A DNA stretch of 64,000 nt, taken from positions 3,640,001-3,704,000 of the forward strand of contig NC_058151.1 of NCBI RefSeq assembly GCF_011075055.1. Reading direction: 5' to 3'. Of this stretch, positions 25,057 through 37,690 are shown one piece after another. The DNA comes from Mangifera indica (lineage: Eukaryota > Streptophyta > Magnoliopsida > Sapindales > Anacardiaceae). The translations under genes were made by a program, and so were the position numbers. The notes below the pieces were generated by a model. It saw only the letters and a program-made list of their open reading frames with translations. It was not told the DNA's origin and ran no database searches. How positions within the stretch are numbered: position 1 is the first letter of the stretch; each line of letters opens with the position of its first letter.

Positions 25057-26996
25057 TCAAATGGGTACCTGGCTATGCGAAATTTGCTTCTTCTTGAAAG
25101 CAAACACAACAACAAGAAGGACAAAGACTAGCGGAAAAAGCGATGGGCTGTAACTGCTCTTCACTCTTGCAACAGCTAGAATATATTGAATGAACAAAGT
25201 AACTAACTGGAGCACAGAGAAGGCAACCTCCACCCACGCAAGTTCCCTCACAGGTTTTTGTCTATATGCTGCAGTTCTTCTTTTCCTGATAAAAGCATAT
25301 ATGGTTATAATAAAACCAAAGGCTGACAAGACAAATGCAGCAAGAAGGAAATTCTTTTTGCTTTTTCCATATACATCCAACACCGCTGATATTGCCTCCA
25401 TGACAAGGAAAAACACAGAAAGAAACCTCCAACCCTGTGATTCAGATTTAGACCTCAAATCCTGTGATTCATACTGAAATTCAGTGATTGACAAATCCAA
25501 AAACCCCAAATCCCTATATTGAAATTCAGGCCTCCAAACAAGTGATTGACAATCCCAACACTGTGATTCAGACTCAGGCATCCAAAGCTGTGATTCAGAT
25601 TCAGAGATTACGGTTACATATAACATATACAGCAATAAAACTATATATAATTAAGAGCATCTTAATTTCTCAATTCATTAATCAATGAAATTACTAAATT
25701 TCTCATAATTAACCAGTTGCTTCCTTCAGTAATTGGTATATCTCAATCATCAAATTTTCCAATATCTAAGAAAGAGAAGTTGTGCCGTATATATTTTCTA
25801 TCTTCTTCTAATATTGGAAGAAATTCATTTTAGAGAAGTTGTGCCATATATTCCCACTTTCGCCAAACATAATTAACCAAGTAAGAACCTTCAAATTGAC
25901 TTGAAAGTTAATTGAACACAACATGGGCAACGGTTGTTTAGCCTATATTAGTAACGTGTGTGATCCCTATTATGCATAAACCATTTGATCCAATACATGA
26001 AAATTTTCTTAACATTTTATATGTTATACCAACCAGTTCATGTTTAGGAGACATATCTCGCAATCTCTTCATAATATCTTCAACGATTTCCTTTAACAGT
26101 TGGGAATCGGTCCTATCAATAATAACAAAAGGAAACAGAAGTGAGTATTAAGTAGATCACAAAGAGACAAAGAAAGCATAATTCTTATTCCAATAGGCAC
26201 GAAAACATTTCCTAATGAATTCTATTTTCAACGTTATTGACCAAAAGTAATTAAAAAAGTATATTTCATATCCTAACGATGCCAATAAACAGCTTCAAGT
26301 ATTCCTTACCTCAATGATCAAGTAGAACCAATAGTCTTTCAATTTAATAAATTTAACTCTAAATATTGAGAGTCTTTCAATAAAAATAGAAAATATAAGG
26401 AACTGCTGTATGTAAGATTATTACATAAAAATTGGTAATTTGTAGCTTCAAAGTACTTACCAAGAAAAAAGATTATTACATAAAAACATTGACTAAAAAA
26501 TTTACAGTTACCAATATTTCTTTGAATCATAACCATATAGGTTGGCTGCATCCCTCAAAGCAGTCTTCCATCTCAACAACATCTCTGAATCATCCATAAA
26601 ACGCCTTTCAAGCTCAGCAAATGCTTTCCCAAAATCCCCAGTTTGATTCCTGACATCAGACGGATCTACTTCATAGAAGACTGGTATTACGATCTGATCA
26701 TATGTGTTCTTACATTTAACAATCTTTTCAAGTTCTCTGAGACACCATGCGGAGGAAGCGTAGCCTTTAGAGGAAATGATAACCGAGATCTTTGAATGTT
26801 CAATTGCCTTCAAAAGAGAGGGAGAAATTTCTTCTCCTCTATAAAGATAATCATCAATGAAAGTTATAATCTTTCTCTGACTAAAGGCTTCATATAGATG
26901 GCTGACAATGTTTGTTCGGGTGTCCACACCACGGAAACTAAGGAAAACGTCATACTCTAGTTTAGGAGTGATGGTAGAAAAAGAAAAGGAAGCCAT
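25057..26996 (-). CDS. TIR-linker-transmembrane protein, unit A, 3 exons, 364 aa
   Basis: Exons on the minus strand: 26996-26512, 26112-26034 and 25587-25057, GT-AG, one open frame. Residues 1-162 are a plant TIR domain: YDVFLSFRGVDTR, the Ser32-His33 pair of the AE interface, the BB-loop DDYLYRGEEIS, and AWCLRELEK with the NADase-type glutamate at 88. Residues 162-188 (TDSQLLKEIVEDIMKRLRDM) resemble the segment that precedes NB-ARC in TIR-NLRs, but no P-loop, NB-ARC or LRR follows. Exon 3 gives a Ser-Glu-Gln-rich stretch (about 189-240), then four predicted membrane segments near 242-258, 268-288, 307-327 and 337-352, with a Lys/Arg-rich loop after the second. A likely role is an NAD-cleaving immune or cell-death signal anchored in a membrane; this is inference. 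The start is at MASFSF rather than upstream codons because NLR TIR exons begin this way. A good splice donor (CAG/GTACCC) just before the stop could mean another exon. Confidence 0.8.
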
Positions 26997-28273
26997 TAAC
27001 TGTTCCAAGTGATGAGAGTTCCTTTGCATAAACAAGGAAGGCTAAACTAAAACATCAGCTAATTGAGTAATTGTACTATATCCCAAAATATCTATGTCTT
27101 TTTCATCTCTTTTCCGGGAAGATGGCCTGCCTTTTTCTTCTTTGCTCTATCTGGTTTCCCGGAAGATGCCCTGTCTTTCGTTTTTTTGACTTGGACTTTC
27201 GGACCGGTGAATATTATTCTTAAGGGTGGATTCTTGTGGGTCGAGTCTAAACATCCTTTGGTTTAAGTTTGGTTTAAATAGAAAAGATTTGGTTTAAGTT
27301 TGATTGAAACTTGTCAAATAAAAATTAAGTTTAGTTCAAATTCTGTTTGGATAAAAATAGTTCAATTCGGTTTCATTCACATTTAACTCGAATTAATGAT
27401 TTGAATTCATAATTTGATTCAATTTGAATATATAACTCAAATTTATAATTTGAATTCGTGATTTATTAATACAATGGTGTTATTTTTGTATGGATATGCC
27501 TAAAATTTTATTAACTCTCAGTAATATTTCATAGGGGTTAGGTGAGATTAACTTTATTTTAACAATGGTTTGGTGAGATTAACTTTAATTTCATAATTCA
27601 TAAGGGTTAGTTGAGTTTAATTAACTTTAATATTTTAATTAAACTATTTACATAAATCCCAAAACCATCCATTTATCTTTCTTTAAAAACTTAATTTTCC
27701 ACTCACTTCGCTATTATTTTATGTTATAAAATGATTACTAGGATAATAATGTTCTTATTATTTTATGTTAGGCATTGTGTTCACCTACTCATGGCTCATC
27801 TTGCTCTTATAATCTTTTGCAAATTCATGCAGTAAAAACTTAACTAGTTAATTGAATTTAAATCTCATCGTATTGTGAAATAAACTTAGTGAATAATATT
27901 TTATATATAAATAAATCATACTAATTTATCTAAACAAATTGACATAACAATATATTATTACATGATAAGATAATTATGTTTCCTCTGTAATTTCAAGATT
28001 AGAATATATGAGATTTTCTCGTTCAATCTGATTGTGACAAAATTCACCACATTCACTTGATCAAGAAAAGGATAGGTTGTATTGGTTGTCATTGCAGAAT
28101 AGAGAAATATACGATAAACTCTGATACTAAGTAGAAAAGAAGTTGTATTTTAAACCAGAGAAAATCTCATGTATTCTAATCTTGAAATTATAGAGGAAAC
28201 ATATATCGTATATATATACAAACAATTGATAACTACAACAGATATAGTATCTCATATTTAAAAAACTGATTAT
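26997..28273. other. Upstream region of unit A and spacer, with an inverted repeat
   Basis: To about 27130 it matches the region upstream of unit E, including CTTTTCCGGGAAGATGGCCTG, so it is probably the shared promoter/leader. Beyond that it is AT-rich. A 43-bp inverted repeat lies at 27978-28020 and 28158-28200 (GTTTCCTCTGTAATTTCAAG and its complement, with a few mismatches). No gene is visible. Confidence 0.5.
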
Positions 28274-28750
28274 GTGATTTCCCTTATTTTAGGAAGATTG
28301 TTGTCTTCCTCACTGTTCGGAAAATTGAAAATTGCAGTTCACAATTCACTCCTACTGCAATCTGTTCCAGTAGTTCGACATCATTTAAGCCAGTCCAAGA
28401 TTCTACCAAAAGCCCTTCCAATACACCAACAAGATAACCTTTATCAAGACAGTCTGCCACAAATGAATCTGATCATCAAGTAATCTTGCAATATCAAAAT
28501 CCATCGCATGAAGTGCCAGCTCAAGCTACCCACAACAATTACAGTCACCAATCTAACTTAAGTCCATTCACAATGATAATTCTGGTTTGTTGCGAAGCCA
28601 AGACAAGTCTTCTTCTTCAACTTCAACCACAACGACATCCTCTCAAGTTCCTTATTTGTCAAGCCCAGATCCCTCTCAAGTCCATGAAAATGTTGGAACC
28701 ACATATTCGTTACTTTTTGCTGCAGTTGCATCATCTTCTGAAATAGCTTC
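28274..28750 (+). other. Ser/Thr/Gln-rich reading frames cut by the gap, unidentified
   Basis: All three plus frames are open over parts of this stretch. One reads SQDKSSSSTSTTTTSSQV, another is Gln/Leu-rich. It may be a degraded low-complexity part of a transposon polyprotein or of a host gene continuing into the N run. I do not recognise it, and the gap prevents a decision. Confidence 0.3.
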
Positions 28751-29250
28751 NNNNNNNNNNNNNNNNNNNNNNNNNNNNNNNNNNNNNNNNNNNNNNNNNN
28801 NNNNNNNNNNNNNNNNNNNNNNNNNNNNNNNNNNNNNNNNNNNNNNNNNNNNNNNNNNNNNNNNNNNNNNNNNNNNNNNNNNNNNNNNNNNNNNNNNNNN
28901 NNNNNNNNNNNNNNNNNNNNNNNNNNNNNNNNNNNNNNNNNNNNNNNNNNNNNNNNNNNNNNNNNNNNNNNNNNNNNNNNNNNNNNNNNNNNNNNNNNNN
29001 NNNNNNNNNNNNNNNNNNNNNNNNNNNNNNNNNNNNNNNNNNNNNNNNNNNNNNNNNNNNNNNNNNNNNNNNNNNNNNNNNNNNNNNNNNNNNNNNNNNN
29101 NNNNNNNNNNNNNNNNNNNNNNNNNNNNNNNNNNNNNNNNNNNNNNNNNNNNNNNNNNNNNNNNNNNNNNNNNNNNNNNNNNNNNNNNNNNNNNNNNNNN
29201 NNNNNNNNNNNNNNNNNNNNNNNNNNNNNNNNNNNNNNNNNNNNNNNNNN
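28751..29250. other. Assembly gap (500 N)
   Basis: Exactly 500 N, the round number normally used for a gap of unknown size. Any protein translation across it is meaningless. Confidence 0.99.
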
Positions 29251-29289
29251 ACACCTATTGTCATGAATCATAGACTTCATATTATCGTA

Positions 29290-30922
29290 TGTTGATTGAT
29301 TTAACCACTATATTGACAAATTTGAGCACATATCTAGCAAGCTTGTCCTCAACCTATGGTGTTAACGGGTAAGATCTTTGACCTATAAAAACCACTAATA
29401 AACGTAATGAAAAAAAAAAGTCAAACCAATTTTAGTCATACGTACCCACCATATTTCGCCTATTAAAAAACCAATGTTGCATTATGCTCCTCAGAAACTT
29501 AACTAATATGGTGACAGATAAAGTGTGAGCAGTCTATGTCAAAGCATTAAAGGACTCAGCAATATTGGTTATCATGATATTGTACCACCATCCTTCAAAG
29601 TGGGCATGCACCTATCTTTTACATCCAATGTCAATCAAATAGGCTGTCGTAGCAGAATTTACTTGGACAATTCTACTCATGGTAGCTTGGAAACCCCTGA
29701 GGTGATATGTTTTAGCAACTTTCCAAAATAGTCCTTCAATATGTTTGTTTTTTTTTAATTGCGTATGCATGTTACCTTTTATATGGTAATTACAAAACCC
29801 ATGATAGGCATGAGGCATTACGTTCACCACCGATGTAATTATTGAATGATGACGATAAGAAATAATGGCTAAATCCAGCAAATCACCAGTACACATATGT
29901 AAGTACGTCAAAAAGAGTGTCCACATATTGATTTTCTCCTTATGCCTAATACCAAAGGCGAGCGGATAAATTTGATTATTATCATCCTTCGTAACAACAA
30001 TGAAAAGTGACCCAAGATACTTTTCCTTTAAGTGTGAAGCATCAATGCATATCACTGAATAATAGAATTATTGAAACCCTCTTATTGAGCAATCCATACA
30101 CATGAAGAAAAACTTGAACCTATTTTTTCGGTCGATACCAATATGTGTCACGGTTTTCAGGTTCTTAAGCTCTAAATTGTGACGACACTCGTGCAATAGC
30201 ATGAAAGATTTTTTGGGAGATTCTCGTAATACATTTAGTGCATATGTTTTGGCACGTCATGCTTGCGTATAGAAAATGTCGATTTTGTACCTGTTTGCTA
30301 TGTCTGAAATAGTTTCCTTTGGTCGATAAATACGATCAACAACAAACATTGATTTAAGTATATTTCCCAATGACTTTAAACCAGCTTATTTATAGTGTGA
30401 CAATATTTAATCCGATGAACAAGTATGTGTCTTGTCCATACGTCATAACACCTTATAGTCTTCATCTTCTTCTCTCGTTGCTTATACCTGTCATTTATAT
30501 TGTGAATGTACGCATTTAAGCTCATATCGTATATTATCAGAGTGATCGACTTTCTATTGAATTCTTGTCTCTAACGCATATATTCGAAATAATGTTTTCA
30601 ATTTTGCCTTCGAATTATAAAAACCCATCACTTGCAAATGGTTGTCCTTTCGTGTCGCTCGATTACTAATACCTACATTCTCAATATCAATAACAGACTT
30701 AGGAAGCCATTGAAATGGATTTAGATTATAGATGTGACTTAGATATACTCTAATATTTATAGAGCCATAACGTGTCGTGCTACATTCAGCCTCCTCATTA
30801 CAAGTATGACTTTGACTTCTATCAATATCTTGGCTTGAAACACCGTATATGTCTTCATCAAACCCCGAGAATTCATCATCATAATCATCCTCATTACCCT
30901 CTACTTCATAATCTTCATCCAT
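29290..30922 (-). pseudogene. MULE (MuDR-type) transposase remnant
   Basis: On the minus strand, 30922-30554 gives an acidic N-terminus and a FYNSKAKLKTLFRIYAL motif typical of the MuDR N-terminal region. After stops and frame changes, 30055-29612 gives the transposase core: CIDASHLKEKYLG, NNQIYPLAFGIRHKE, IISYRHHSI and YHGFCNYHIKGNMH. Further on (29611-29440) are IAESFNAL and WFFNRRN, with stops between. The second catalytic Asp, normally in IISDRH, is Tyr here, so the enzyme would be dead even without the stops. The C-terminus may run toward the gap. No terminal inverted repeats were found. Confidence 0.8.
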
Positions 30923-32709
30923 GTTGTCATCAGTATGATTTGTCTGTCAATACTTATTCAATTTACCCCTAACAAATTCTACTATAGTATGATTTGTCTA
31001 AACATTTAAGTCAATTCATATTAGTTTCGATACCTATGTGTCAATCTAAACACGATTTCATTTACTTTCAAGTCATATCGGATTGATCTGAATTAAAATT
31101 TGTATAAAAAAAGTCAAGTTTAACCCAATTTTTTGTCGTATCGTATCAGATAAATAAATTGTAGTGAAAATTGTCATTACTAGATGGGTTGGAATTTGTT
31201 CTTCAGTTATTCAAGTAATTCTTTTAAGTTGTACTTAATATGCTCTCTATACTTAAAGCCATTGTTTTTAAAAGCAGACTAAACCGGCTGGTTTGACCTA
31301 TTAAACCATAAACCAATTTGTAATCCACTCCGGTTTTACAATCTGATTCAGTTTATATATAAATACTGACTTATTTGAAATTCAGTCAAACTCAGTAAGT
31401 TTGTTAAACAAAAAAAACTATTTATAAACAACAATTTGTAATTGGTTTTTTCTTTATCTTATGTAATGGAGTGTCAGTTGTTTAATTAATATTTTTTAAT
31501 TATGTTTTATATGTTTTATGTTTCAAAAATATGTTAAAAGTTTGATATTATTCAAGAAATAAATAATAATTTGACAATAAATTGAACCGGTTAGTTGTCT
31601 AGTAAACCGGTCAAACTGTAAACTAGTGAAATGATCAATTTGATGATCGATCTGGCTTTAGAAACACTGTTTAAAGCTATAAGACTTGAAAATTTTGATT
31701 GTAAAGTTGATAAAAACATGAGTTATGTTAGGCTTTGGACATCTTTTATGTGGCTAAGGTCAATTGGAGATGTATTACATCAATTTGAACATAATTAGGA
31801 TAAAATAAAGGATAAATGATTTCAGGTTGTAATTTGGGTCCAACCTAGACTCGCATGAAGACAACCTGGTACCGTATTAGTAATAGGAACGGTCAAAAAA
31901 CTAAATGACTTAGGACTTGCATCAACGTTTAGTGAGTCAACCAAATACATTCTTTAGCACCTAACTCTCTCTAATTACTCATCCTTTCATTGTAATCATA
32001 GAGTTGATGGCTGCTTCAATTTTTTTTTTAAATTTTAACCCAAAAATCAAATAAACAATATTAACTAAAATAACCAATTCTGATGTGTTTTGTACAAAAT
32101 TAATCAAGAAGTCTAACCTTAAATTGATAGAGTTGGTATTATAAAACCAATCAGTTCTTACAAATGACGTAATCATGTTTGTAAGTTGTATTTATAATCA
32201 ATAAAATGATAAGGTGATGATTTGCCATTGAACATCTTCGTTCAGTGACAAAGATGAGGAGAAGACCTCAAAAAAGACAAAAAAAAAAAAAGGGAGAAAG
32301 AGAACCCATTGGTGACAACACTAGAAAAAAGAGAGGAAAAAAAGAAAAAACCTTAAAAAAATATATATTTCAAAGTTTAATCCACATAGTAAATTGTTAG
32401 TTTTTTAAACATAAGAAAGAAATTGATAAAATTAACTAGTTTTATTAATTTTAACTGCTTATATATAAGTATTTGAATTTTTAATAGTTAATGAATATTA
32501 ATTTGAAAATACAATAAATTTTGAATATAAATAAGTCTTTTGATCTTTTCAATATTTAGTGGATACCTATTTGAGATTTCACTCAACCTTGGAGGAGCTA
32601 AGTCTTTTGGCCTTTTTATAAAACTCATGGTTTTAATTATTTTAATTAATACTTTTTTAAATAATTAATATCTCGAGAAGAATCTTGGGTGGGAACTAGT
32701 CTGATGGCC
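30923..32709. other. AT-rich spacer with MITE fragments
   Basis: No gene is seen. CCGGTTYRACC-type motifs recur near 31285-31340 and 31590-31640 in opposite orientations, perhaps a small inverted-repeat element. Two Mutator-type MITE ends (..CTAAGTCTTTTGGCC near 32590-32616 and ..GGGTGGGAACTAGTCTGATGGCC to 32709) lie at the right side; the second marks the downstream limit of TIR-transmembrane unit B. Confidence 0.5.
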
Positions 32710-33509
32710 TTACTAAAAGTATATAGTATGACACCGCACTAAAAGAATGTGGCACTAAAAAATATTATGATCTCATTAATCTTCAAAGAAAGTAAATAAT
32801 TAAGATAATAATTAAAAATTAAAATATCAAAAGTAAATCTTTTAGAAAAAAAGTGGAAGACGGCTGGTTTAACCTTAATAATATTCCAAATCTGATGAAT
32901 CTTCACTATAATGAGATCTTTGAGGTAGAAGTACGTTTGCCTCACCCTTACTGATCAAGTACCCCTCCTACAATCAACCAAAATTAACAAAATTAAAATA
33001 AATAAATAAATTTAAAATCAACAAATTCAAAGTCAAGAAGAATATTTCTGATTCTAGAACGCATTCCAAAGGGGTTGACCAAGTTTTTGTTAATATTTTG
33101 TGTGATTGGATGTATTTGCTTTTTTGAGACAAATAGAGTCACACATTTGCTTGTAAAATAACTATAAGTAATATTATATATATTTATTTTAGATACACAC
33201 TTATGTGTGTCACCATGTGATTATGTATTACTTTATAAATGACTAATTATGAGACACTTAATAGTAATCAGCATACTACTCTACAAGCATTGATGTTTAT
33301 ATAAATTAGCTAAACTTGCAGAAATTTCATTACAAACATGAAATTAAGATAGCCAACAGCAAGAGATGCTGCCTACTTGTTTAATTAAAGAAGGTTATAC
33401 TCTTGAAATTGCACAATGCAACAATGAGATTAATAGTATTTGATTGGAAGTCAAACGGTAAGTAGAGTAAGGGCACATGAAACACCAAGCCAAATTAATA
33501 GATTCAAAT

Positions 33510-34570
33510 GGGTACCTGGCTATGCGAAATTTGCTCCTTCTTGAAAGCAAACACAACAACAAGAAGGGCGAAGACTAGCGGGAAAAGCGATGGGCTGTAA
33601 CTGTTCTTATCTTTTGCAACAGCTAGAATCTATTGAATTAACAAAGTAACTAATTGGAGCACAGAGAAGGCAACCTCCACCCACGCAAGTACCTTCTCAG
33701 GTCTATGTCCATATGCCGGGAAGAAAATTCTTATTGCTTTTTCCATATACATCCAACACTACTGATATTGCCTCCATGACAAGGAAAAACACAGAAAGAA
33801 ACCTCCGACCCTGTGATTCATATTTAGACCGCAAACCAGGTGATTCGGATTCAAACCACCAACCCTGTGATTCAGATTCAGACCACCTCAAACCCTGTAA
33901 TTCAGATTCAGACCACCTCAAAACCTGTGATTTAGATTCAGACCTGGACTGTAATTCAGATTCAAACGACCAACACTGTAATTCAGATTCCGAACACCTC
34001 AAACCCTGTAATTCAGATTCAGACCTCAAATCCTGTGATTCAGATTCAGATTCAGAGATTAAGGTTACATATAACATATACAGCAATAAAACTATATATA
34101 ATTAAGAGCGTCTTAATTTCTCAATTCATTAATCAATGAAATTACTAAATTTCTCATAATTAACCACCTGCTTCCTTCAGTAATTGGTATATCTCAATCA
34201 CCAAACACTCCAATACCTAAGAAACAGTGAGATGAATACGATAAAAATTGAATGTATTTCAATTGCCCGGGATTGAAAGGGCTAGTTAAAAACCAAAAGA
34301 CAAAGAAAATAATATAAAATGAAAATAAGTAAACTTTCATTCACCATTACCACAAGAGGGGGGCAGAGAATATGACAATTAATATTCATTTTGAGAGAAG
34401 TTTTGCTATATTTTCCCACTTTCGCCAAACATCATTAACCAAGTAAAAACTTCAAATTGACTTGAAAGTTAACTGAATACAACATGGGCAACAATTGTTT
34501 AACCTATATCAGTAATGTGTGTGATTTGTATTATGCATATATCATTTAACCCAATACATGATAATTTTCT
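33510..34570 (-). pseudogene. TIR-transmembrane pseudogene, unit B (third exon only)
   Basis: It matches the third exon and following intron of units A, C and E, on the minus strand. The Ser-Glu repeat part is expanded (about 34060-33830; SESELQGLRW and SESESQGW variants). The first membrane segment is present (FLSVFFLVMEAISVVLDVYG), but about 80 bp encoding the second are deleted near 33715, shifting the frame to a stop. Segments three and four survive out of frame at 33700-33510. The match stops inside the linker exon near 34590, and no TIR exon follows. Confidence 0.8.
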
Positions 34571-34904
34571 CACCGTTGTAGATGTTATACCAACCAATTC
34601 ATTTGACGTGAAAAATATGAAGTTTAAAATTTATGGATATGATAATTATTTTTTTACAAAAGTAAAGAATGACTTACATTATGAACATAATTAGGTTATA
34701 TTATGCGCATAATTAATTATTTTTTATGCATATAATAATAACTTATATTATGAGTATAATAGTTTACTATTTAATTGTTTCTTTTTAATATAATTATGTT
34801 TTACACTATTAATAGTTTAATATTATGAATATAATTATGATTTATAATTTAATGTTTAATTATTTTTGCTTTTGAATAATTATTAATAACTTACACTCTT
34901 AGTT
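34571..34904. other. AT-rich spacer with short TTATGMGCATAATTA-like repeats
   Basis: It replaces the TIR and linker exons expected here for unit B. Variants of ACTTATATTATGAGTATAATA occur several times (34670-34890). No coding content. Confidence 0.5.
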
Positions 34905-35095
34905 TATATGCTACAGTGCTTCCTTCCTGTTAAAGCACAAATGGCTATAATAAAACATAAGACTGACAAGACAAATGCAGCAAAGAGAAAATTCTTTTTG
35001 CTTTTTCGATATACATCCAACACCACTGATGTTTCCTCCATGACAAGGAAAAACACAGAAAGATGCCTCCAACCCTGTGAATAAGCTCAAAGAGT
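34905..35095 (-). pseudogene. Second fragment of the transmembrane exon
   Basis: About 190 bp matching the part of the third exon around the first two membrane segments (complement of GCTGACAAGACAAATGCAGC and CATGACAAGGAAAAACACAG in related copies). It has no neighbours from the rest of the gene, so it is an isolated duplicated fragment next to unit B. Confidence 0.75.
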
Positions 35096-35249
35096 GTAAC
35101 TTAGGCATAATGTTTTAGTATTATTTAAAAAAAAAAAAAAAAGAAGAAACAAAATAAAGGCAATTCCATAAAATAGAATAAAATATTTTTGAAACTTCAA
35201 TTCTCTAAATCAGCTCAAAGAGAGTTTATGGAATTTCTCTCATAGTTAT

Positions 35250-35546
35250 TCAGAAACTAAAAAATGTTAAATAAGCTTTTTTCGAGTCAAGCCATACAAC
35301 TACAGATACTCTTATAAGATGATGAGTGATGTATAAGCAAATTGTCGTTGATTTTGCTGAAAACAAACGGACCTGAGTGCCTTGGGGCATAGCATCCACC
35401 TTGTAACGTTTGGAGGGGTTGGCAGTGAATCGAAACCTCCGTTTGGGATTTTTGATGATTCCACATTGATTTCTCCATCTCTCCAGCACCTCGGCGGACA
35501 AATGTTCCGGTCTAACATCAAAATTTTCTAGCAAATATCTCTCCAT
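35250..35546 (-). pseudogene. Orphan first exon like an autoinhibited P-type Ca2+-ATPase (ACA)
   Basis: The minus-strand frame begins MERYLLENFDV and continues to WRNQCGIIKNPKRRFRFTAN, which is the N-terminal calmodulin-binding autoinhibitory segment of the plant ACA1/ACA2 group of Ca2+ pumps. The match is convincing for about 50 residues (35546-35394) and then fades; AAG/GTGGAT near 35400 could be the exon's donor. The rest of the pump (about 950 residues) is absent; downstream lie TIR-transmembrane fragments. So it is a stranded exon or a captured fragment. The frame at 35856-35635 upstream is not recognised. Confidence 0.65.
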
Positions 35547-37690
35547 TAATCAACTACTTATTTCTTTCAACAATTGGCAACCAAATCTCCTCCTAACAGT
35601 GTTCTATTTCTTTCAAAATCAGCAAGCAAGGTTTCTAGTTAAAACTCGCCCGTCTCTGCCATTCAAATACTACAGAAACAGGAACTACCGCGAACAAGCT
35701 TGACCTAGTGGAGGCAATAACAAAGCAATTTCGATTGGTGTTACAAGGAACCTTCTCTAGCCGTGGAATATAATAAAGCTTCCTAAAGAAAGCCATCTTT
35801 GATAAAGGTTCCTCACGCGGTTTGACCATCATCCAGGAAGTGCTTTTACCTCTCACCAGTAATATCGCCCAGTAAAATCTATCAAAATTACACCGAAAGA
35901 CTAACTACCCTCTAATAATTTTTTTAATTTCATAATTATCACAAATAAATATCTGATCCTTTTACTCTTTTTCTCTATACATCGGTTCTCTACATATATA
36001 TATATAACAAAAACATCCAAAATCACAAAGAAATTTCCCGAAAGAAAAGTCATTGACAAACGGATGAGCCAACAACATACGCAGATAATCTCACCGATCA
36101 CGTTTCTCCCTTGCCAATCAGTACATCTTGTCATGCCATGCCTGGGTTTTGAGAAATAATTTTCCATTTTTGCCCTTCATCCGTTAATTTTTATGGTAGC
36201 CCGAGTTGCTTTTTAATACAAATGCCAGTGCTCTCAAAACTTAGAATCAACATTCGCTTTTCAGAATCTAAGGACCCCATTGGACATTCACTAAATGTAA
36301 GGATTCCAAACACGCGGCTGCTGCGCGGAAAGTGAATGGTGCAATTAACACGATTGACCTGTTGCTTTTTTGACGTAACCTATCCTCGTCGTGTGTGAGG
36401 ATAATTTAATTAAGTATTATTTTATTTTAAATTAAAATCTTTATAATTATAATTATATTCAAAAATATATTCATTTTTTTTTGTTATGTAATATGAAAAT
36501 GAAAAAAAATTTGTAAATTATATAGATATAATATAATCAATAATAAATAAATTAGTGTTTAAATTTTTCAAAATTAATAAATAAAAATTTAAAAAAACTC
36601 TAGTATTTAGTTGAAAATAATTCCTTTGGCCTAAAACCTTTAACAAATCATGACTTCTGATTCACATGTGCTTCATTGCTTTGACTTCCAATTTTTTACT
36701 TGGGAAACATAGATTTCATGACTGTAAGCATACCTTTGGTTTCATAATATTTTATTACTAAAATTGAAAGACTTTTTTAAAAATTATTATATATGATGAA
36801 ATTTAATAAAATTTAATAATTATTATATTTAGTTAGAGATAATAAAATATTACTAGTATATTATTTATTTAAATATTCTATATTATAATTATTTAAACAT
36901 ATTTTTATATTATTTGTTATATTAATTAAAAATAAAAATTATTTTTATTTTAAAAAATTAATAAATAAATATATAATTAAAATAAAATCAAAATTATCTT
37001 GGTAATTTTTTAATACCTAAGTAAAGATGACAATAAAATTACCTCTTATACTATCTGCTACAGTAGCATTGTTAATAGAAAATTATTGTAATTTTTTATC
37101 ACTTATAAATTAAATGAAATAATATAAATAATAAAAAATAGATTAATAAAGTAATATTTAAAGTCTGGTAACTAATTGCCACCTAAATTTAATCTTCCTA
37201 TTCATTTAATTTATATTGCCCTATAATTATATACATTGAATATATTCCAAATGGAAACTATTATTTTCCATGCCAAATTTGGAGGAATCATAAATTCTCA
37301 GCCATTAAATGGTTAAAACTACAAAATTTCACCCATATTACAACTTTGTTAGATGAAAAAACTTAAGGGTGAAAAAGTTATTTCAGTTATTTTAAATTTT
37401 CAGGAAAAAAAAAAAGCCAACGTCAAATCACCAAGATCACAACTTAGAAAACATGATTTGGCTAAAATCGCACTAAGTTAGATGCAATACAAGCTAAATT
37501 CATTTAAGTCACTTTCTTTAAGTGTGATCAAGTTGGAATTATTTTTTTTAGCATAATTTTATAAGATCGCAATTTAGCTAGTGTCATTCTAATGGTCGGA
37601 TAACATCTTTTAGAGGGGGTTATTCAATCTGAATCATACCAAGCCAAGTGCAATAAAAATATAGTTTACTCTATTAATCGATTGTATTTA
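35547..37690. other. Intergenic, AT-rich, no gene seen
   Basis: 35570-36420 is moderately GC-balanced, with only short unrecognised frames. About 36735-37140 is a reverse-oriented, diverged relative of the MITE at 24330-24810 (shared blocks such as TTAAAAAATTAATAAATAA and ATCTTGGTAAT). From about 37740 to 37936 it carries the right part of the Mutator-type MITE seen at 22143-23898. Confidence 0.5.

Larger units (their letters stand above)
5215..27130. repeat. Segmental duplication, copy 1
   Basis: This block is collinear and in the same orientation as 47069-63690. It runs from ceramide kinase intron 9 through the Derlin gene, copia remnant, nested MITEs and TIR-transmembrane unit A to just upstream of that gene. 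Insertions break the match: here 13650-19050 (including the foldback element), the solo LTR 19429-21989 and the MITE 24330-24810 are extra. Exon lengths in the Derlin copies are the same for exons 1 to 6. The right limit may lie further out, because the sister copy diverges near 63690 shortly before the window ends. Confidence 0.85.

Noticed and set aside
25190..25477. Conserved plus-strand frame opposite the membrane exon of units A, C and E
   Set aside because: The minus-strand frame has the splice sites, phase and membrane segments; the plus frame is an antisense shadow helped by the SES repeat, which reads as DSDS on the other strand.
28558..29280. Frames of up to 240 residues spanning the N run
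   Set aside because: Artefacts of translating N as open sequence.
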